From Armatimonadota bacterium (GTDB lineage Bacteria; Armatimonadota; Armatimonadia; Armatimonadales; Armatimonadaceae), in contig JACMIS010000028.1 in assembly GCA_014381035.1 (NCBI GenBank), positions 1 through 8,365 on the forward strand: DNA of 8,365 nt. Direction: 5' to 3'. The notes under the pieces are model-generated. The model was given only the letters and a program-made list of their open reading frames with translations, did not search any database and had not been told where the DNA came from. This document shows positions 5,310 through 8,365 of this stretch, in pieces (positions within the stretch are counted from its first letter, which is position 1; every line of letters starts with the position of its first letter). The position numbers and the translations under genes are program-made.

Positions 5310-5335
5310 AACGGGCAGGGATATGGCGTGGTTCC
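5310..5335 (-). promoter_or_regulatory. Candidate ECF-sigma promoter for the anti-sigma gene
   Basis: On the minus strand the gap between the sigma and anti-sigma genes contains GGAAC (5335 to 5331), a 17-base spacer, and CGTT (5313 to 5310). This matches the shared ECF -35/-10 pattern (GGAAC ... CGT), and SigR-type promoters use GGGAA-N16-18-GTT. The start of transcription would fall near 5303, just upstream of the AGGAAG at 5299-5294, giving a leader of about 20 bases. It is the only ECF-like pair I found in a non-coding gap on this strand. Confidence 0.5.
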
Positions 5336-5344
5336 ATAAATAAT

Positions 5345-5992
5345 TCAGCGCATATTTTCTTCAGTGTATGCCCAGATCGCTTTTTGTACCAGTCGCCGTC
5401 CGCGCGACAGGCGGGATCGCACTGTGCCGATGGGAATCTGCAACATTTCGCTGATCTCCTGATAGGAGAACTCTTGAAGGTCGGCGAGGATTACCGTATC
5501 CCGGTACTCATCCGGAAGCTTGTCAACCGCTTCACGGATGGCTTCGGCTTCGACGCGTAATACGACTTCGGTTTCCGGCGCGTTACTTCCTCCTCGGCTT
5601 TGCGCATCCGACAGGCGATTATACAGGTAAAAATCCTCGAGATCATCGTAGGATACGCGTTCCGGTTCGCGGTGCTTTTTTCGATACCCGTTGATATACA
5701 GGTTCGTCATAATCCGAAACAGCCATGCGCGACCATTGGTGCCGCCCTGATACTGAGCGTAGAATTGAAACGCGCGCACAAAAGTATCCTGTACGAGATC
5801 TTCCGCGTCGCCCTTATCGCGGGTCATGCCGAGCGCGGCGCGATACAGCGAGTCCAGATGGACCACCATTTCACGCTCGAAATCGGCCTGGGCACGCGGC
5901 GATGTTTTCAGGTTTTGGGCTTTGGGAGATGCGTCCGGCGTCTGGTCGCACTCCTCGTTGCTTTCAACCTCTGCTGTGGGTTCAGAAGACAT
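5345..5992 (-). CDS. ECF RNA polymerase sigma factor, SigR/SigH-like, 215 aa
   Basis: Region 2 spans about residues 42-108, with the core-binding DAEDLVQDTFVRAF (62-75) and the -10 recognition part GRAWLFRIMTNLYINGYRKKHREP (87-110). A spacer with YDDLEDFYLYNRL follows, then region 4 (about 152-205) with LPDEYRDTVILADLQEFSYQEI and the helix-turn-helix QEISEMLQIPIGTVRSRLSRGR (178-199). The FYLYNRL spacer and the RKKHREPERV stretch are like actinobacterial SigR/SigH (oxidative or disulphide-stress sigma factors, ECF12-type), and a ZAS anti-sigma gene follows directly. About 37 residues of acidic, Ser/Glu/Pro-rich extension precede region 2. The ATG at 5992 lies inside the end of the upstream mtnP gene (11-bp overlap), and no strong ribosome-binding site is near it, so translation is probably coupled. 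Internal Met42 is an alternative start, but would cut into region 2. Confidence 0.9.
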   Translation of the reverse strand: MSSEPTAEVESNEECDQTPDASPKAQNLKTSPRAQADFEREMVVHLDSLYRAALGMTRDKGDAEDLVQDTFVRAFQFYAQYQGGTNGRAWLFRIMTNLYINGYRKKHREPERVSYDDLEDFYLYNRLSDAQSRGGSNAPETEVVLRVEAEAIREAVDKLPDEYRDTVILADLQEFSYQEISEMLQIPIGTVRSRLSRGRRLVQKAIWAYTEENMR

Positions 5993-6899
5993 GGTTGAGC
6001 GGTAAACCGCCTTTCTCGAAGCGAGATACGGATAAAACGGACCGGGCGGGACTTGCCGACGTATCCGGAAGCGTTTCGATCATCCGCCGCAAAACCCGCC
6101 GCAGGTTGTCCAGATTCGCCGTGAATACCGCGAGTACTTCGTCATTGGTCACCGGAGGATGATCTTCGCCGATCAACCCGGCATCGAAATCGGTGATCAG
6201 CGAAATATTGACGTACGCCATCTCCAGCTCGCGGGCAAGGTACATTTCCGGATACTGCGTCATGTTGATCACTTCCCACCCTTGCGAACCGAACCAGCGC
6301 GACTCCGATTTCGTGGAAAAGCGCGGTCCGTTGATCACCACGACCGTACCGCGTTCGTGTACTGTGATCCCTTCGGCGCGACACGATTCGATAGCGTGCT
6401 TTCGCAGGATCGGACAGTAGGGTTCCGCGGCGGACACGTGCGTCACTATCGGTCCATCATAAAAAGTGTCCGTGCGCCCGGTTGTCCGGTCCACGAACTG
6501 ATCACAGACGACAAAGTCACCGGGTTTGACATGAGGCTGAAGTGAGCCGCACGCGTTCGGTCCGATAATGTCGGTCACGCCCAGCGACTTCATCGCCCAC
6601 AGGTTCGCGCGATAATTGATTTTGTGCGGCGGTATGGTATGGTTGCGCCCGTGGCGTGGCAAGAAGGCGACAGTTTTCCCGCCAATTTCCGCAAGAATGA
6701 CGGCGTCGGATGGGGGACCATAGGGCGTGTCAATCTTAACTTCGCGTACATCGCCGGTCAAAAACGAGTAGAAGCCGGACCCGCCAAAAACGCCGACCGT
6801 AGCCGCAGGGGGCATGTTCCCCGGAAGGGTATTTTTGCTGGACTGAGTGTGCTTTAACGGTGGGTTCGCCGGATTGGTTGTTTCGGGAGATGTCGCCAT
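5982..6899 (-). CDS. mtnP: S-methyl-5'-thioadenosine phosphorylase
   Basis: The enzyme cleaves methylthioadenosine with phosphate to adenine and 5-methylthioribose-1-phosphate, in polyamine by-product and methionine salvage. Family motifs are GVFGGSGFY (36-44, phosphate loop), PRHGRNHTIPPHKINYRANLWA (81-102), NACGSLQP (115-122), GPRFSTKSESR (191-201) and NMTQYPEMYLARE (212-224). TDFD (236-239) places an acidic pair where adenine-specific enzymes have it; guanine/hypoxanthine enzymes carry Asn there, so adenosine-type specificity is inferred. The first 28 residues are Pro/Thr/Asn-rich and unlike the family; Met29 (ATG ending at 6815) would give a family-typical start, though neither start has a good ribosome-binding site. 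The gene follows the TPR gene by 27 bases and overlaps the sigma gene by 11 bases, indicating an operon. Confidence 0.92.
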   Translation of the reverse strand: MATSPETTNPANPPLKHTQSSKNTLPGNMPPAATVGVFGGSGFYSFLTGDVREVKIDTPYGPPSDAVILAEIGGKTVAFLPRHGRNHTIPPHKINYRANLWAMKSLGVTDIIGPNACGSLQPHVKPGDFVVCDQFVDRTTGRTDTFYDGPIVTHVSAAEPYCPILRKHAIESCRAEGITVHERGTVVVINGPRFSTKSESRWFGSQGWEVINMTQYPEMYLARELEMAYVNISLITDFDAGLIGEDHPPVTNDEVLAVFTANLDNLRRVLRRMIETLPDTSASPARSVLSVSRFEKGGLPLNHVF

Positions 6900-6926
6900 A
6901 CAGTACTGATTCGTTCTCGCGTCGGG

Positions 6927-7847
6927 TTATTCCTGCGTTTCGTTCTCGATCTCGCGCCAGAGCAAAAGGAGTTGGTGGCGGTATAACTGTCCATCGCGGG
7001 TCGCATACGTATCCGCGAGATACTTTTGCAAGCGGTTCCGCCAAGCCTGTGCCGCCTTTTTGTCGCCCGTGCGATCATAGGCGAGCGTCAAGAAGGCGGC
7101 GTTGAACGGTTCGGTGCGCAGTCTTTCGCTTTCCAGTAAGGTTTCAATCGCTTCTGCATCGCGTCCGGAACGGTAATGTAAACCACCGAGCGTGTTCGTG
7201 TACGTCGCCAACGAACCGGCGATCTCTTCGGGTGCCTCTTCAAGCCGTGCCGCTCGAACGGCTTTCTCCGACAAGGCGACGGCTTTCGCAAGCGATGCCG
7301 GATCGGATATAGTCGGGGTGAACGCCGCGAGCCACGCAGTGTTATTGGCATTGAGCGGGCTGGACTTGACTGGATCCGTGCTCTTTAGAGCGCGTTCCGC
7401 TTCCCGTTCGAAAGCGCGCTTATCGCCGCGCAACAGATCCGCCTCCGCGTTGTGCGCGCCATCGTCATCGCGTAATAGTTTTGCCATCGCGGTGCTACCC
7501 TGTGGATCGGATAGGCGAAGCAAGGCTTCGGCGCGCAACAAGCCAATTATTGTATCGTCCTTCCGCGCAAGATATGTGTCCGCAACGCGTACCGCTTTTT
7601 GCCACGCGCCCGCTTTCCCGTGCGCAGCCATCTGTTTTCGGGCTTGAAACCACTTACGCCGCTCGGCAAGAAAAGCCGCACGGTCCGGTTCCACAGGAGC
7701 CGGATCGCCGATACCGACACCGCCGAACGCGTCGCGTGTGAAGGTTCGCTCGACGGTGCCCCAGAGAGCAAATCCGCCAAAAAGGCAAAGGAGAAAACCA
7801 ACGATCAGCAGCAGATGTCGTCGGCTCCCCGCATCGGTTTCGAGCAT
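6927..7847 (-). CDS. Membrane-anchored TPR-repeat protein, 306 aa
   Basis: A short N-terminus with two arginines (residues 9-10) is followed by one hydrophobic segment (about 11-29, LLLIVGFLLCLFGGFALWG). The rest is therefore likely outside the membrane or periplasmic by the positive-inside rule. The remainder is Ala/Arg/Glu-rich helical sequence with tetratricopeptide-like units: about 80-112 (AWQKAVRVADTYLAR..), 166-200 (LNANNTAWLAAFTP..AVALSEKAV) and 208-270 (TNTLGGLHYRSGRDAEAIETLLES..AFLTLAYDRTGDKKAAQAWRNRL). The last part resembles TPR blocks in planctomycete-style proteins. No catalytic motif is visible; a scaffold role is inferred. GAGGG (7860-7864 complement) is 12 bases upstream of ATG 7847. 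It heads the mtnP-sigma-anti-sigma cluster, 27 bases before mtnP, so it may be part of the regulated operon. Confidence 0.82.
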   Translation of the reverse strand: MLETDAGSRRHLLLIVGFLLCLFGGFALWGTVERTFTRDAFGGVGIGDPAPVEPDRAAFLAERRKWFQARKQMAAHGKAGAWQKAVRVADTYLARKDDTIIGLLRAEALLRLSDPQGSTAMAKLLRDDDGAHNAEADLLRGDKRAFEREAERALKSTDPVKSSPLNANNTAWLAAFTPTISDPASLAKAVALSEKAVRAARLEEAPEEIAGSLATYTNTLGGLHYRSGRDAEAIETLLESERLRTEPFNAAFLTLAYDRTGDKKAAQAWRNRLQKYLADTYATRDGQLYRHQLLLLWREIENETQE

Positions 7848-8051
7848 AGCGAAGAGAGTCCCTCTAATTTCTTTTCCTGGTAATTCTACCTAATGTCGTC
7901 CACTAAGTTGATAAAGTCGGGAACCTCTGCCGCGATTTTTCGGTAAACGACAACGGACAATATCTTCCCGCGACGCGATAGAGTCTGACGGAATACTATC
8001 AACCCCAGTAAGCGCGTTCGGGTTTCTATTGATGGAAGGAAACACTATTTT
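7848..8051. other. Divergent intergenic region between TPR operon and SulP gene
   Basis: These 204 bases separate divergent genes and should hold two promoters. For the plus strand, GGGAAC (7919-7924) with CGGT at 7941-7944 is a weak ECF-type pair. For the minus strand, TAGAAT (complement of 7883-7888) could be a -10, but I see no good -35. AAGGA (8036-8040), eleven bases before ATG 8052, is the ribosome-binding site of the SulP gene. No gene, repeat or RNA element is seen here. Confidence 0.55.
7919..7944 (+). promoter_or_regulatory. Weak candidate ECF-type promoter upstream of SulP gene
   Basis: GGGAAC (7919-7924) is followed after 16 bases by CGGT (7941-7944). The -35 half is perfect for SigR/RpoE-like sigma factors; the -10 half differs from CGTT by one base. 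It would start transcription about 100 bases before the SulP ATG. It is of interest because the sigma gene of this window lies in the divergent operon, but a chance match is likely enough that confidence is low. Confidence 0.25.
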
Positions 8052-8365
8052 ATGTCCGACGACGCTCGACCGAGAAAAGCCGATGCGCCGAAGCCAAAAG
8101 ACGCGCCGCTTTCTTTCTGGCAAAATTTAGTCGCTCACGATTTAGTTGCTTCGTTTGTTGTTTTTCTGATCGCGATTCCGCTTTCACTGGGAATTGCGCT
8201 AGCATCTGGTGCGCCGATTCTAGCCGGTTTGATTGCTGGTGTTGTTGGTGGAATCGTAGCCGGTGCCCTCGGTGGTGCGCCGCTACAAGTTTCGGGACCT
8301 GCCGCCGGCCTGACAGTTATCGTCGCCGAGATGATCGCCAAGTTCGGCTGGGCAACCACGGCGGG
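8052..8365 (+). CDS. SulP-family inorganic anion transporter, N-terminal part (3'-truncated by window)
   Basis: The frame starts at ATG 8052 and is open to the end of the window (104 complete codons). A hydrophilic Lys/Asp/Pro-rich head (residues 1-22) is followed by LVAHDLVASFVVFLIAIPLSLGIALASG (26-53), then PILAGLIAGVVGGIVAGALGG (55-75) and APLQVSGPAAGLTVIVAEMI (76-95). These are the first transmembrane helices of the SulP/SLC26 family, including the QVSGPAAGLT loop near the substrate site. SulP proteins move sulfate, bicarbonate or other anions; bacterial forms close to this type are often bicarbonate carriers linked to carbonic anhydrase, but the substrate cannot be told from this part. 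The STAS domain, if present, lies outside. AAGGA (8036-8040) supports the start. Confidence 0.88.
   Translation, partial: MSDDARPRKADAPKPKDAPLSFWQNLVAHDLVASFVVFLIAIPLSLGIALASGAPILAGLIAGVVGGIVAGALGGAPLQVSGPAAGLTVIVAEMIAKFGWATTA

Noticed and set aside
5084..6545. Several plus-strand open frames opposite the anti-sigma, sigma and mtnP genes
   Set aside because: All are antisense shadows of well-supported genes, with Arg/Cys-rich translations and no motif.

Overview
The window looks like a stretch of bacterial chromosome with moderate GC content (a little over 50% by eye). Two neighbouring secreted 'stalk-domain' proteins (copper amine oxidase N-terminal fold), a SigR/RsrA-type sigma/anti-sigma pair, an MTA phosphorylase and a SulP transporter suggest an environmental bacterium. 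Armatimonadota is my best guess, with Planctomycetes or Chloroflexi-like lineages as alternatives. This rests on gene style only; there is no rRNA or other marker gene to confirm it.

Layout. (1) 1-434: the 3' end of a zeta-toxin/UDP-GlcNAc-kinase-like gene, coupled by an ATGA overlap to a 72-residue partner gene. (2) 435-648: a non-coding stretch with two abutting palindromes and a perfect CRP-type inverted repeat. (3) 649-2682: two tandem paralogous exported stalk-domain proteins separated by a UUCG-capped hairpin. (4) 2699-3343: a macro-domain (ADP-ribose hydrolase-like) gene. Its start codon lies in one arm of an 11-bp inverted repeat that brackets an extended -10 box, which suggests a leaderless, operator-controlled transcript. 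(5) 3394-4904: a terminator-like hairpin, a SnoaL/NTF2-like protein, a repeat-built hairpin covering the next ribosome-binding site, and an aldo/keto reductase. (6) 4896-4996: a 32-bp perfect inverted repeat that joins the 3' ends of two convergent genes and contains both stop codons.

(7) 7847-4988, minus strand: an apparent four-gene operon. In order it holds a membrane-anchored TPR protein, MTA phosphorylase (mtnP), a SigR-like ECF sigma factor overlapping mtnP by 11 bp, and an HX3CX2C zinc anti-sigma factor. A good ECF-type promoter (GGAAC-N17-CGTT) lies between the sigma and anti-sigma genes and may give extra, sigma-dependent supply of the anti-sigma factor. (8) 7848-8365: a divergent intergenic region, then the first 104 codons of a SulP-family anion transporter running off the window.

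No tRNA, rRNA, CRISPR array or insertion-sequence gene is visible. The most unusual material is in the non-coding joints: the macro-domain operator/leaderless start, the two-copy switchable hairpin before the aldo/keto reductase, the convergent-gene inverted repeat and the intra-operon ECF promoter. The zeta-like kinase with a downstream small partner is the best candidate for a poorly described two-gene system.
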